A stretch of 64,000 nucleotides of DNA, from positions 558,001-622,000 of the forward strand of contig NZ_CANMBB010000002.1 in the NCBI RefSeq assembly GCF_947495965.1. Reading direction: 5' to 3'. This DNA comes from an uncultured Maribacter sp. Its GTDB lineage: Bacteria > Bacteroidota > Bacteroidia > Flavobacteriales > Flavobacteriaceae. The notes below the pieces were generated by a model. That model saw only the letters and a list, made by a program, of their open reading frames with translations. It did no database searches and was not told the origin of the DNA. The stretch's first letter is position 1. Each line of letters starts with the position of its first letter. Made by a program: the position numbers and the translations under genes. Below, piece by piece: positions 45,476-54,121 of this stretch.

Positions 45476-47098
45476 CTATTCTGCGTACATTTTTATACGC
45501 TGTTCTTTTATTGTCTTATCAGACATATATTCATCAAACGTTAAATAACGGTCAATGTTGCCTTTTGGAGTTAATTCTATAACCCTATCTGCTACAGTTT
45601 GCGCAAATTCATGATCATGTGTAGTAAACAACACCGTTCCTTTAAAATTCTTTAAAGAGTTATTAAATGCGGTGATACTCTCTAAATCTAAGTGGTTTGT
45701 AGGCTCATCTAACATAACTACGTTTGCACGCAACATCATCATTCTACTTAACATACAACGTACTTTTTCTCCTCCAGAAAGTACGGTACATTTTTTTAAT
45801 GCCTCTTCTCCACTAAATAACATTTTTCCTAAAAAACCTCTAATAAAAACCTCTTCTCTTTCCTCTTCTGTTTTTGCCCATTGGCGTAACCAATCTACCA
45901 AACTAACGTTTTGATTAAAAAAAGAAGAGTTATCTGCAGGAAGATAAGACTGGTTTGTTGTAACTCCCCATTGAAATTCACCACTATCCGCTTTCTTGTT
46001 ATTATTTATAATTTCATAAAATGCAGTGGTAGCTCTAGAATCTTTAGAGAATATTGCTACTTTATCTCCTTTAGCTAAGTTTATGTTTACATCTTTAAAT
46101 AATAAATCTCCATCTTCAGATGTTGCCGACAAACCTTCTATATTTAAAATCTGGTCTCCTGCTTCGCGTTCTCTTTCAAAAATTATGGCTGGATATCTTC
46201 TACTTGAAGGCTTTATATCTTCAACCTTTAACTTAGAAAGCATTTTCTTTCTAGAGGTAGCTTGCTTACTTTTTGCAACGTTTGCGCTAAAACGCATAAT
46301 AAACTCTTGCAACTCTTTTGCTTTTTCTTCAGATTTCTTATTCTGCTGTGCTCTTTGCCTTGCTGCTAATTGGCTACTCTCATACCAGAAAGTATAATTA
46401 CCAGAATATAAGTTCATTTTACCAAAATCTATATCACCTATATGCGTACAAACCGTATCTAAAAAGTGCCTATCATGCGAAACAACAATTACAGTATTCT
46501 CGTAATCTGCAAGGAAATTTTCTAACCAGTTTATGGTTTCAAAATCTAAATCATTGGTAGGCTCATCCATTATTAATACATCTGGAGAACCAAATAATGC
46601 TTGTGCCAATAACACTCTCACTTTTAATTTTGGATCCATCTCTGCCATTAAGGTAAAATGCAAATCGGCCTGAATACCTAGATTAGATAATAATGCTGCA
46701 GCACTACTGTCTGCGTTCCAACCATTCATTTCTTCAAATTGTACTTGCAACTCCCCTATTCTATCTGCATTTTCATCAGTATAATCTGCGTAAAGAGCAT
46801 CAATCTCTTTTTTAATTTTAAAAAGAGGTTTGTTACCCATAACTACAGCTTCTAGAACCGTAAAATCATCCGAAGCATTATGGTTCTGCTCTAAGATTGA
46901 CATACGTTTTCCAGGCTCTAAGTGTACATGTCCAGAGGTTGGATCTATTTGCCCAGATAATATCTTAAGAAATGTAGATTTCCCTGCTCCATTTGCTCCA
47001 ATTACACCATAACAATTTCCTTGAGTAAAAGCTACATTTACTTCATCAAACAACACTCTTTTTCCAAACTGTACAGATAAATTAGATACCGATAACAT
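45476..47098 (-). CDS. ABC-F family ATPase with degenerate second Walker A
   Basis: A 540-residue protein with two ABC ATPase modules and a linker, of the ABC-F class that acts on ribosomes rather than in transport. Domain 1 has GVIGANGAGKSTF (31-43) and a Walker B VLIMDEPTNDLD. Domain 2 has the signature LSGGEKVRCMLSRM and Walker B VVMLDEPTNHLD, but the Walker A position reads VAIFSKDSRATTAF, without GxxxxGK[ST]. The linker (about 240-310) is basic and helical. There are no membrane segments. Closest in style to YbiT/Ettα-type Bacteroidota proteins. A good promoter match lies at 47122-47153. Confidence 0.9.
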   Translation of the reverse strand: MLSVSNLSVQFGKRVLFDEVNVAFTQGNCYGVIGANGAGKSTFLKILSGQIDPTSGHVHLEPGKRMSILEQNHNASDDFTVLEAVVMGNKPLFKIKKEIDALYADYTDENADRIGELQVQFEEMNGWNADSSAAALLSNLGIQADLHFTLMAEMDPKLKVRVLLAQALFGSPDVLIMDEPTNDLDFETINWLENFLADYENTVIVVSHDRHFLDTVCTHIGDIDFGKMNLYSGNYTFWYESSQLAARQRAQQNKKSEEKAKELQEFIMRFSANVAKSKQATSRKKMLSKLKVEDIKPSSRRYPAIIFEREREAGDQILNIEGLSATSEDGDLLFKDVNINLAKGDKVAIFSKDSRATTAFYEIINNNKKADSGEFQWGVTTNQSYLPADNSSFFNQNVSLVDWLRQWAKTEEEREEVFIRGFLGKMLFSGEEALKKCTVLSGGEKVRCMLSRMMMLRANVVMLDEPTNHLDLESITAFNNSLKNFKGTVLFTTHDHEFAQTVADRVIELTPKGNIDRYLTFDEYMSDKTIKEQRIKMYAE

Positions 47099-47121
47099 AA
47101 CTCTTTCTTTTAAATTTCGTG

Positions 47122-47153
47122 CAAAAATAGAGAAATTTATCCCCTAAAACCAA
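47122..47153 (-). promoter_or_regulatory. Promoter of the ABC-F gene
   Basis: Minus strand: TTG (47151-47153), 21 bp, TATTTTTG (47122-47129), 24 bp before the ATG. Confidence 0.55.
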
Positions 47154-47272
47154 TATTCTTGCTGTACATATTAAATAATATATTAACGTTGCTTTATTTT
47201 TTTTAACTCCCTATTAACAGGGTAGAGCCTATGTGTTTCTTATTTTTGAGTGTTATATTGTAACTATTTCAT

Positions 47273-48658
47273 ATGAATAGAAATTTACTTTATTGTTTTA
47301 TTTTATTAATAGCAAGTTGTAATACAGTAGAAAAAGGTTCCCCAAGTGTTTTTTTTGCAGGTGAAATTGTTAACCCTACTAGTAAATATGTAGTCTTACA
47401 CAAAGGTGAAGAAGTAATAGACTCTTCCTTATTAGATACAAACAACAGATTTTCTTTCTCTTTTGACTCCATACCAATGGGTCTTTATCATTTTAAACAC
47501 GCTCCGGAATACCAGTATGTTTATCTAGAGCCAGGAGATAGCTTAATGGTGCGTTTAAACACCGTGGATTTTGATGAATCTCTTGTGTTTTCTGGAAAAG
47601 GAGAAGAGGTTAATAATTTTTTATTAGATGTTTTTTTAGGAAATGAGAAAGAAGAACAGCTTGTTCGCAAAAACTATAATGCATTAGAATCTGAAGATTT
47701 TAAGGAAAAAATAAACACTTTAAGAGATAAAAAAATAAATGCTTTAAATACACTAAAAGAAGAAGGCAATTTATCTAATAATGCTTATAATATTGCAGAA
47801 GCAAGCATAAATTACACCTACTACAATTATAAAGAAAAATACCCTTTTGAGCATAGAAAGCACACCAAAGACAAAAAAATAGCAAAACTTTCTGATGACT
47901 TTTATGATTATAGAAAAAATATTTCTTTTAACAATAAACAATTAAACTACTTAAGACCATATTATGATTTTATGCGCTCTCATTTTGGTAATTTGTCTTA
48001 CATGACTTGTTCTCATAAATGCATAATTAAAAATCAAAAAGTAAAAAACAAACTTCATTTTAATAAACATAAACTGAATCTTATTGACAGTTTAGTGGTA
48101 GAAAAAGAACTTAAAGACAATCTCTTTAGAAATGTTGCTTTTGATTATTTACTTAAATCAAATGATATAGAAAAAAACAATGAAGCTTTTATAAAAGAGT
48201 TTCATAAACTTTCTGGAAGTAATAGACATATAAAAGAAATAGATGATTTATATCTTGGAATAAAAAACATACAACCTAATAATAAAATACCTAATCTAAT
48301 TGTAAACAATATTTCTGGAGACAAAATATCATTACAAGAAATAGCAAAAAATAAAAAAGTTGTATTTTATTTCTGGTCAGAAACGGATAAAAGACATTAC
48401 AATAATATTTTTAAAAGAGTAGAAAGTTTAAAAACTTTAAAACCTAATTACACTTACATAGGAATAAACTTTAAAACTAATTTAGATAGCTGGAAAACTA
48501 TACTAAACACAAATCAATTAAACACAGAAAACCAATATACTACTGATAACTTTGAAGAACTAACCAAATCATTAATAGTATATCCTCTTAACAAATGTAT
48601 AATTACTAAAGATGCTACTATAGTTAATGCTTTTGCAAGTATTTATGGTAAAATTTAA
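47273..48658 (+). CDS. Lipoprotein with DUF4369-like N-domain and cysteine-less thioredoxin-like C-domain
   Basis: A 461-residue lipoprotein (LLYCFILLIASCNTVEKG, lipid-modified Cys at about residue 16). Residues about 25-115 resemble the DUF4369/TlpA-associated beta domain (VLHKGEEVIDSSLLDTNNRFSFSFDSIPMGLYHF). A long helical middle follows, then a thioredoxin-like end (KVVFYFWSETDKRHYNNIFKRVESL, YIGINF). The position where WCxxC is usual reads WSETDKR, so it cannot be redox active through that motif. A TATTTTTG element (47241-47248) lies upstream. Its stop overlaps the SDR gene stop by 4 bp. Confidence 0.75.
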   Translation: MNRNLLYCFILLIASCNTVEKGSPSVFFAGEIVNPTSKYVVLHKGEEVIDSSLLDTNNRFSFSFDSIPMGLYHFKHAPEYQYVYLEPGDSLMVRLNTVDFDESLVFSGKGEEVNNFLLDVFLGNEKEEQLVRKNYNALESEDFKEKINTLRDKKINALNTLKEEGNLSNNAYNIAEASINYTYYNYKEKYPFEHRKHTKDKKIAKLSDDFYDYRKNISFNNKQLNYLRPYYDFMRSHFGNLSYMTCSHKCIIKNQKVKNKLHFNKHKLNLIDSLVVEKELKDNLFRNVAFDYLLKSNDIEKNNEAFIKEFHKLSGSNRHIKEIDDLYLGIKNIQPNNKIPNLIVNNISGDKISLQEIAKNKKVVFYFWSETDKRHYNNIFKRVESLKTLKPNYTYIGINFKTNLDSWKTILNTNQLNTENQYTTDNFEELTKSLIVYPLNKCIITKDATIVNAFASIYGKI

Positions 48659-49473
48659 AGCTTAGAATGTCTTAAAAGTATTTTCTCGTAAACTTTACTT
48701 GGCAATATTTTTTTTAGTTTTATAGAGAATTTTTGCAAAAAAGACCCTACCGTATAATGCACTTTAGGTTTTGGGGTATTTATAATTTTTAAAACAGTTT
48801 TTGCTACCATAATAGGATCTTCACCTTTATCCACATCAGCATCAATAGCCTTTAAAGTTTTACTATATGGTATTTTGTAGGGAGAGTTTTCCAAAATTGG
48901 AGAATGGTAACGACCCGCAGCAATATTTGTTACAAAATCTCCAGGAGCCAAACTTGTAATCTGAACACCAAAATCTTTAGTTTCCATACGCAATGTTTCT
49001 GTAATAATACTTAAAGCCCCTTTAGTTGCAGAATAAATGCCTCTATATGGCAAACCCATATAACCTGCTATAGACGTAATGTTTATTATTAAACCACTAT
49101 TCTGTTCTCTCATATAAGGTAAAACACCTTTTATAACATTAATAGGGCCATTAAAATTTGTGCTAAAAACATTTAGAATTTCTTCGGTAGGTGTTTCTTC
49201 AATCGCTCCAGTGATTCCAACACCTGCGTTATTTATAACAACATCTACACTACCTTCTTTATTTATCACCTTTTTAAAAGCGTTAGTAATACTTTCTGTA
49301 TCCCTAACATCCATTTGCAATAAATTAAAATCTTTAAAGTCAGGATATTTATGAACATTTCTTGTAGTTCCATATACTACATACCCTTTTTGGACCAAAT
49401 AACGACCAATAGAGTTTCCTATACCAGAAGAACCGCCTGTAATTAAAACTACTTTCCTATTCATAGAATACAA
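48655..49473 (-). CDS. SDR-family oxidoreductase
   Basis: A 272-residue short-chain dehydrogenase/reductase with the Rossmann motif TGGSSGIGNSIG, NNAGVG, the catalytic Ser (INITSIAG) and YSATKGAL (Tyr-x-x-x-Lys). It is cytoplasmic and uses NAD(P)H. A start three codons later (49464, MNRKVV) is equally possible. It lies just downstream of the SRP RNA gene on the same strand. Reduction of a 3-keto lipid is one option, including the 3-ketocapnine step, but nothing in the sequence specifies the substrate. Confidence 0.88.
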   Translation of the reverse strand: MYSMNRKVVLITGGSSGIGNSIGRYLVQKGYVVYGTTRNVHKYPDFKDFNLLQMDVRDTESITNAFKKVINKEGSVDVVINNAGVGITGAIEETPTEEILNVFSTNFNGPINVIKGVLPYMREQNSGLIINITSIAGYMGLPYRGIYSATKGALSIITETLRMETKDFGVQITSLAPGDFVTNIAAGRYHSPILENSPYKIPYSKTLKAIDADVDKGEDPIMVAKTVLKIINTPKPKVHYTVGSFLQKFSIKLKKILPSKVYEKILLRHSKL

Positions 49474-49530
49474 AATAACAAATAAATTAAAGGAAATTGC
49501 ACATAAAAAAAGAAGAAACTTTAGTGTACA

Positions 49531-49542
49531 AAAAAAGGCAAG
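49531..49542 (-). terminator. U-run end of the SRP RNA gene
   Basis: The closing strand CTTGCC of the RNA stem is followed on the minus strand by six T (49531-49536), so the mature stem probably doubles as the terminator. Confidence 0.65.
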
Positions 49543-49630
49543 CTACCTACATCGCACCGCTACAACCTAATACCCTTGCTGCGTTCCCACCCTGGGGGAT
49601 TCAAAGGGAGCTGGTCGTGTAGGACTTGCC
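49537..49630 (-). ncRNA. ffs: Bacterial small signal recognition particle RNA (4.5S)
   Basis: The minus-strand transcript runs from GGCAAGTCC to CTTGCC, whose ends pair. Its apical part has CCCAGGGTGGGAACGCAGCAAGGG (49569-49592), the conserved Ffh-binding domain IV with the GGAA tetraloop-like tip and internal loop. The length of about 94 nt fits the small SRP RNA class. It is followed by a T6 run serving as terminator and preceded by a textbook Bacteroidota promoter. The RNA scaffolds Ffh for co-translational targeting. Confidence 0.93.
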
Positions 49631-49635
49631 GGCTG

Positions 49636-49665
49636 CAAATATACAACCTTTTAAAACTTTCACAA
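49636..49665 (-). promoter_or_regulatory. SRP RNA promoter
   Basis: Minus strand: TTG (49663-49665), exactly 19 bp, TATATTTG (49636-49643). Transcription would begin about 6 nt later at the first bases of the RNA. One of the best -33/-7 matches in the window. Confidence 0.75.
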
Positions 49666-49773
49666 TCCTTTTAGTTTCTAATTTTTATGAATTAACTTGC
49701 TCCTACATTAAAAAATAATGCATTAAACTTAAATATGCATTAATCATATTTATTTACAAAACAATGTAACCTC

Positions 49774-50817
49774 ATGAATATCATTAAGTTATTTATCTTT
49801 TCCCTTTCCATTTTGTTATGTATAAACTGTGGAGGAAGTAACCCAGCTGCAAGTTCTTTATTTGAAATTGGTCTAGAAAAAAATAAAAAAGAGTTTACCC
49901 CTAACCAAAAAGTAGCAGTTAGTATTATTAATAAAAAAGAAAAAAATATTAATAAAGTAGTATATTTTTTAGACAATACCCCTTTAAACATTACGGATAA
50001 TAAGGTTGAGATAAAAACTAGTACTCTTGGCAATAAAACATTAACAGCAAAAATAACTTACGAGGATACGACAGTAGAAATACATAAAAAAATAAAAATT
50101 CTTTCCCCAAAAGCCCCAGAAATATACACCTATGAGATTCTTAATGAATATCCCCATGATATAGAAGCTTATACACAAGGATTAGAATTTTATAAAGATA
50201 CTTTGTATGAGAGTACAGGAAGAAGAGGTTTTTCTTCTTTAAGAAAAGTAGATTATAAAACAGGCAACATACTTAAAAAAATAGATTTAGATAAAACTTA
50301 TTTTGGTGAGGGTATTACAATCTTAAACGACAAAATATACCAACTTACTTGGCAAAATAAAACCGGTTTTATATATGATGTAAACTCTCTTAAAAAAACT
50401 GGAAGTTTTCAATATGGAGAAAGTAAAGAAGGTTGGGGGTTATGTAATGATGGCTCTAAAATATTTAAAAGTGATGGTACTGAAAAAATATGGTTTTTAA
50501 ACGCTACCACATTAATTGAAGAAGAGCATATTGAAACGGTAACCAATAAATCTATCTTTAATAAAGCAAATGAACTGGAGTATGTTAATGGTAAATTATA
50601 TGCCAATGTGTACCAAAAACCAAGTATTATGATTATTGATGCAACAAGCGGTGCTATAGAAGGTGTAATTAATTTTAGTGGTTTAAAGAATAAAGTTACT
50701 AAACACGATAACATTGATGTCTTAAACGGCATTGCATACCACCCAACTAGAAAAACTTTTTTTGTTACTGGTAAAAATTGGGATAAACTTTTTGAAGTTA
50801 AAATACTTAAAAAGTAA
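49774..50817 (+). CDS. Glutaminyl-peptide cyclotransferase (bacterial beta-propeller type), lipoprotein
   Basis: A 347-residue enzyme that turns N-terminal Gln of exported proteins into pyroglutamate. It has a lipoprotein signal (SILLCINCGGSNPA), an N-terminal beta domain (about 30-105) and a five-bladed propeller. Hallmarks are DIEAYTQGLEFYKDTLYESTGRRG, YFGEGITILNDKIYQLTW, GWGLCNDG, FNKANELEYVNGKLYANVYQ and VLNGIAYHPTRKTFFVTGKNW. Type IX-secreted and lipoprotein substrates of Bacteroidota often carry pyroglutamate ends, which fits. Its stop overlaps the thioesterase start (TAATG). Two 9-bp ATGCATTAA direct repeats (49718, 49735) lie upstream. Confidence 0.93.
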   Translation: MNIIKLFIFSLSILLCINCGGSNPAASSLFEIGLEKNKKEFTPNQKVAVSIINKKEKNINKVVYFLDNTPLNITDNKVEIKTSTLGNKTLTAKITYEDTTVEIHKKIKILSPKAPEIYTYEILNEYPHDIEAYTQGLEFYKDTLYESTGRRGFSSLRKVDYKTGNILKKIDLDKTYFGEGITILNDKIYQLTWQNKTGFIYDVNSLKKTGSFQYGESKEGWGLCNDGSKIFKSDGTEKIWFLNATTLIEEEHIETVTNKSIFNKANELEYVNGKLYANVYQKPSIMIIDATSGAIEGVINFSGLKNKVTKHDNIDVLNGIAYHPTRKTFFVTGKNWDKLFEVKILKK

Positions 50818-51224
50818 TGTCGTTTAAAAAAACAATAACCGTTGAAGCCAATGATTTAGATAATTTAGATCATGTAAACAATGTTAGATACGTGCAGTGG
50901 ATACAAGATATTTCTAAAGAACATTGGAAAGCAAAAGCTCCAAATCATTTACAGGAACTTTTTATTTGGGTAGTACTAACTCACAACATTGCTTATAAAA
51001 AACCTGCACAATTAGGAGATAAAATAATTGTAAAAACACATATTTCTGAAAGTAAAGGAGCTGTATCTATTAGAATAGTAGAAATGTACAATGCTAAAAC
51101 AAATATCTTATTATTACGTTCCAGTACAGAGTGGTGTTTATTAAATGCTAAAACTCATAAACCTATGAGAATATCTGAAGAACTAAAGAATGTTTTTACA
51201 AAATCTAAAAATATAGAGGTATAA
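50817..51224 (+). CDS. Hot-dog fold acyl-CoA thioesterase
   Basis: A 135-residue hot-dog thioesterase of the 4-hydroxybenzoyl-CoA/YbgC type. The catalytic-strand motif is EANDLDNLDHVNNVRYVQWIQD, where the second conserved Asp (DHVNN) is the usual nucleophile or base, and TEWCLLNAKTHKP is the terminal strand. It hydrolyses acyl-CoA; chain preference is unknown. It is translationally coupled to the cyclotransferase and 11 nt before the beta-helix lipoprotein gene. Confidence 0.9.
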   Translation: MSFKKTITVEANDLDNLDHVNNVRYVQWIQDISKEHWKAKAPNHLQELFIWVVLTHNIAYKKPAQLGDKIIVKTHISESKGAVSIRIVEMYNAKTNILLLRSSTEWCLLNAKTHKPMRISEELKNVFTKSKNIEV

Positions 51225-51235
51225 TAGTATTTAAT

Positions 51236-52735
51236 ATGCGAGTATATACTTCTCTTATAATACTAATCCTAGTAATTATTTTTGGCACATCCTGCCGAAA
51301 AGATTTTGATTATGGGCCAAGTTCTGGTAACCTAGCATTTTCTAAAGACACTGTTTACTTAGATACAGTATTTACAAACATAAGCAGTAGTACGTACGCT
51401 TTAAAAGTATACAATACCACAAGAGATGATGTAAACATACCTTCCATACAGTTAAAAGAAGGAAACAATAGCGCTTATAGATTAAATGTAGACGGACAAG
51501 AAGGAAAAGCTTTTAAAAATATACCCTTATTTGCCCAAGACAGTCTTTACATTTTCATAGAAATTACCCAAGATATTTCTAAAACACAACAGACTAATTG
51601 GCTATACATAGATGTTTTACAGTTTGATTCTGGAAAAGACCTTCAAGAAATACCGCTAGTTACCTTAATTAAAGACGCTGTATTCATATCTCCAACCATT
51701 TTAGAAAATAATGTAAAAGAACAAGTTTATATAGGAAAAGATGCTAATGAGAAAAATATTTTTGTTGACGGAGCAACTCTTACTGATGAGCAATTACATT
51801 TTACTAACACTATTCCTTATATAATATATGGTTATGCATCTGTCCCAGAAGGAAAACAACTAATTATAGATGCCGGTAGTAGAATACATTTTCATAAAAA
51901 CTCTGGTTTGGTTGTTCAAAAAAATGCCTCAATACAAATAAATGGCATTCTTAGCGAGGATAAAGAAATTAAAGAAGGAGAAGTTATTTTTGAAGGAGAT
52001 AGATTAGAGCCTGAACTAGCAAATATATCCGGACAATGGGGATCTATAATACTTAACCAAGGTAGTATTAACAATAAAATAAACTACACGACCATTAAAA
52101 ATGCAACCACAGGCGTGCTCTTTAATGGAGAAATAACCAACCCTAATAGTAACTTAGAAATTAATAATTCCCAGATATTTAATAGTTCTAGCATTAATTT
52201 ATGGCTAAAAGAAGCCAAAGTAACTTCTAAAAACTTGGTCATAGGTGGTGCAGGAAAAATAGGCTTATATTGTAATTTAGGAGGCAATTATTCCTTTACA
52301 CATGCAACAATAGCAAATTATTGGCTAAATGGTTTTAGAGAAGGCTCTGCTCTCAAAATAGATAATACTACAGAATTAAGTGCTGTTTTTAATAACTGTA
52401 TTATAGATGGTAATAAAAGAAATGAATTAGTATTAGAAAAAAATAATGCTAGTAGTTTTAATTTTTTATTTAACCACTGTATGATAACATCAGATATAAA
52501 TGACAATACTGCAAACTCTATATATAACTTTAGTAACACAAACCATTATAATACTGTATTCCTAAATAAAGACAGCTCTTTTGATGATGCATTTAATAAT
52601 ATTTTCGATATAAATAAATCTTCTTTTGCCATTAACATAGGAGATTTAGAAAGTGCTTTAAATGCTCCAGTAGATATTCAAAATACAAACCGCTCTTCTT
52701 CTCCTGACCTTGGCGCTTTTGAATATTTTGAATAA
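51236..52735 (+). CDS. Lipoprotein with right-handed beta-helix-like repeats
   Basis: A 499-residue lipoprotein (LILVIIFGTSCRKDFDYGPSSG, lipid-modified Cys about residue 20). The first domain (about 30-145) is an Ig-like beta sandwich (SKDTVYLDTVFTNISSSTYALKVYN). After about residue 180 short Asn/Gly/Ile-rich coils (INNKINYTTIKNATTGVLFNGEI, NSQIFNSSSINLWLKEAKVTSKNLVIGGAG) indicate a parallel beta-helix, and it ends SSPDLGAFEYFE. Surface-exposed glycan binding or an inactive polysaccharide lyase fold is possible; no catalytic residues are assigned. Confidence 0.8.
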   Translation: MRVYTSLIILILVIIFGTSCRKDFDYGPSSGNLAFSKDTVYLDTVFTNISSSTYALKVYNTTRDDVNIPSIQLKEGNNSAYRLNVDGQEGKAFKNIPLFAQDSLYIFIEITQDISKTQQTNWLYIDVLQFDSGKDLQEIPLVTLIKDAVFISPTILENNVKEQVYIGKDANEKNIFVDGATLTDEQLHFTNTIPYIIYGYASVPEGKQLIIDAGSRIHFHKNSGLVVQKNASIQINGILSEDKEIKEGEVIFEGDRLEPELANISGQWGSIILNQGSINNKINYTTIKNATTGVLFNGEITNPNSNLEINNSQIFNSSSINLWLKEAKVTSKNLVIGGAGKIGLYCNLGGNYSFTHATIANYWLNGFREGSALKIDNTTELSAVFNNCIIDGNKRNELVLEKNNASSFNFLFNHCMITSDINDNTANSIYNFSNTNHYNTVFLNKDSSFDDAFNNIFDINKSSFAINIGDLESALNAPVDIQNTNRSSSPDLGAFEYFE

Positions 52736-52808
52736 AACATAGGATTCAAAAATAATTTTTGTAAGTTTTTTCTTTCATTTTTATAGAATTTTCTTAATTT
52801 AGGCAAAG

Positions 52809-52829
52809 AACCTTTTTTTTTATAAGGTT
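52809..52829 (+). promoter_or_regulatory. Short hairpin before the LytTR regulator
   Basis: AACCTT, T-rich loop, AAGGTT (6-bp stem), about 55 nt before the regulator start. Possibly the end of the beta-helix lipoprotein transcript. Confidence 0.3.
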
Positions 52830-52885
52830 TTACTAAGTTAGTTTGTTAGTATCAATCCTTAATTTGCATACAAACCCAAAAGATT

Positions 52886-53620
52886 TTGCAATATAAATAT
52901 GCCATATTAGATTCTGATGCAACTTCCAATTTGCAACTACAGCATTACATGGAAGACTATGGTGATTTCTCTTGCACAACAATTTCAAAAAATAAAGAAG
53001 AAGGCTTAAAAAGTATTTTAAAATTCTCTCCAGATGTAGTCATTATTAATTTAAATGAACTAGCGGAGTCTTATTTTAATATGATTACAGAATTGCATCA
53101 ATATTTAGACAAACTTCCAATTTTTATAGGAATTTCAAAAACTAAAGAACATGCTTACGATGCAATAAAAAATAATTTTTACGATTATTGGCTACAACCT
53201 TATAGTGAGTATGAAATTTTAAAATCTCTTCTTAAATTAAAAAAGAGACTTCCAAAAAAGAATACTCCGCAAACTATATGTTTAAAATCTTATCGTGATT
53301 TTCAGTATATAGATACGGACAATATATTGTATTTAAAAGCAGACAATAATGCGACCGATTTTCATATGAATGATGGCACTATAAATAATGCCTACAAAAC
53401 ATTAAAAACATTTGAAAACCAACTACCACCAAATTTTGTACGCATTCATCAAAGTTATATAGTAAACACAAATTATGTGTCTAGAATAAATTACGGAAAA
53501 TCTATTTGTGCATTAAAGCGTACTAAAGCTCCACTACCCTTCTCTAAATCGTACAAATTAAATGTAGATGCGCTTAAAAAAATTCTTTCTAGAAATACAA
53601 TATCCTCTTCTCTTAATTAA
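52886..53620 (+). CDS. LytTR-family regulator with an atypical receiver domain
   Basis: A 244-residue regulator. Residues 1-125 have a receiver-like alpha/beta fold (YKYAILDSDATSNLQLQHYMEDYG), but the expected phosphoacceptor Asp is Asn55 (SPDVVIINLNELAES). Residues about 135-240 are a LytTR DNA-binding domain (DTDNILYLKADNNATDFHMNDG, FVRIHQSYIVNTNYVSRINYGK). The start is TTG at 52886; no in-frame ATG lies nearby upstream, and the next in-frame ATG would cut the receiver. It has no adjacent LytS-type kinase, though a TPR histidine kinase follows downstream. Confidence 0.85.
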   Translation: MQYKYAILDSDATSNLQLQHYMEDYGDFSCTTISKNKEEGLKSILKFSPDVVIINLNELAESYFNMITELHQYLDKLPIFIGISKTKEHAYDAIKNNFYDYWLQPYSEYEILKSLLKLKKRLPKKNTPQTICLKSYRDFQYIDTDNILYLKADNNATDFHMNDGTINNAYKTLKTFENQLPPNFVRIHQSYIVNTNYVSRINYGKSICALKRTKAPLPFSKSYKLNVDALKKILSRNTISSSLN

Positions 53621-53905
53621 GAAAATTTTATAAAAAACTAACTAAAAGTAAAAAAATTGCAATATTATATGCAATAAATTGTTTTTACTTTATATACTTG
53701 CATGCTTTTTTAAAGCACCCAACTCTTGTTCTTTTTTTAAAAAAAAATCCTCCTATTATTTTAATTATTTAAATACTCTTAAAACTAGCCCAAATACTCA
53801 CAGAACTAAGACGTTTACTAGTATTCTATTTATTCTAAATTTTTCACCTCTACTATTTTCTAGATTAGCTTAAGAAATTAAGTATAACCTTAAACAATTT
53901 AGAAA
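53621..53905 (+). other. 285-bp AT-rich intergenic region
   Basis: No convincing gene. A 64-codon frame from TTG at 53679 has irregular composition and no usual start and is rejected. It contains a TTGCA...TGCAA inverted pair near 53657-53672 resembling bases near the LytTR regulator start (TTGCAATAT at 52886), so autoregulatory sites are possible. Confidence 0.4.
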
Positions 53906-54058
53906 ATGAAAAAAGTAGCAAGTATTTTAGCCGTAGCATTATTTACATTAGGTATGTTTGCAACAGCAGTTAGCACAATAGCTCCAGAATTCTCAGATAT
54001 TTCAAATGCAATCGCGAGTGATGATCATCATCAAGATAGAGATGAAAGAGATGGATAG
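53906..54058 (+). CDS. Small exported His/Asp-rich peptide (50 aa)
   Basis: ATG at 53906 to TAG at 54056-54058 gives 50 residues. The N-terminus MKKVASILAVALFTLGMFA is a textbook signal or membrane segment; the rest ends with the charged tail SDDHHQDRDERDG. It is too short for most ORF callers, but the composition, downstream terminator and lack of any other explanation support a real gene. It lies between a LytTR regulator and a two-component system. A secreted signal, a metal-binding peptide (HH with Asp) or a membrane regulator are all possible; function is unknown. Confidence 0.7.
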   Translation: MKKVASILAVALFTLGMFATAVSTIAPEFSDISNAIASDDHHQDRDERDG

Positions 54059-54067
54059 TAATCTTTA

Positions 54068-54105
54068 AATAAAAAAAGTCTTAAATTTTTAGTTTAAGGC
54101 TTTTT
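54068..54105 (+). terminator. Terminator after the small peptide gene
   Basis: AAAAAGTCTTAAA pairs with TTTAAGGCTTTTT (one G-U) followed by a T-run. It ends the peptide transcript before the histidine kinase ATG at 54122. Confidence 0.8.
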
Positions 54106-54121
54106 TTATACCTTTATTTTA

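Noticed and set aside
53679-53873. 64-codon frame before the small peptide gene
   Set aside because: TTG start, irregular composition, no family; the 50-residue frame at 53906 has a real signal peptide and terminator.
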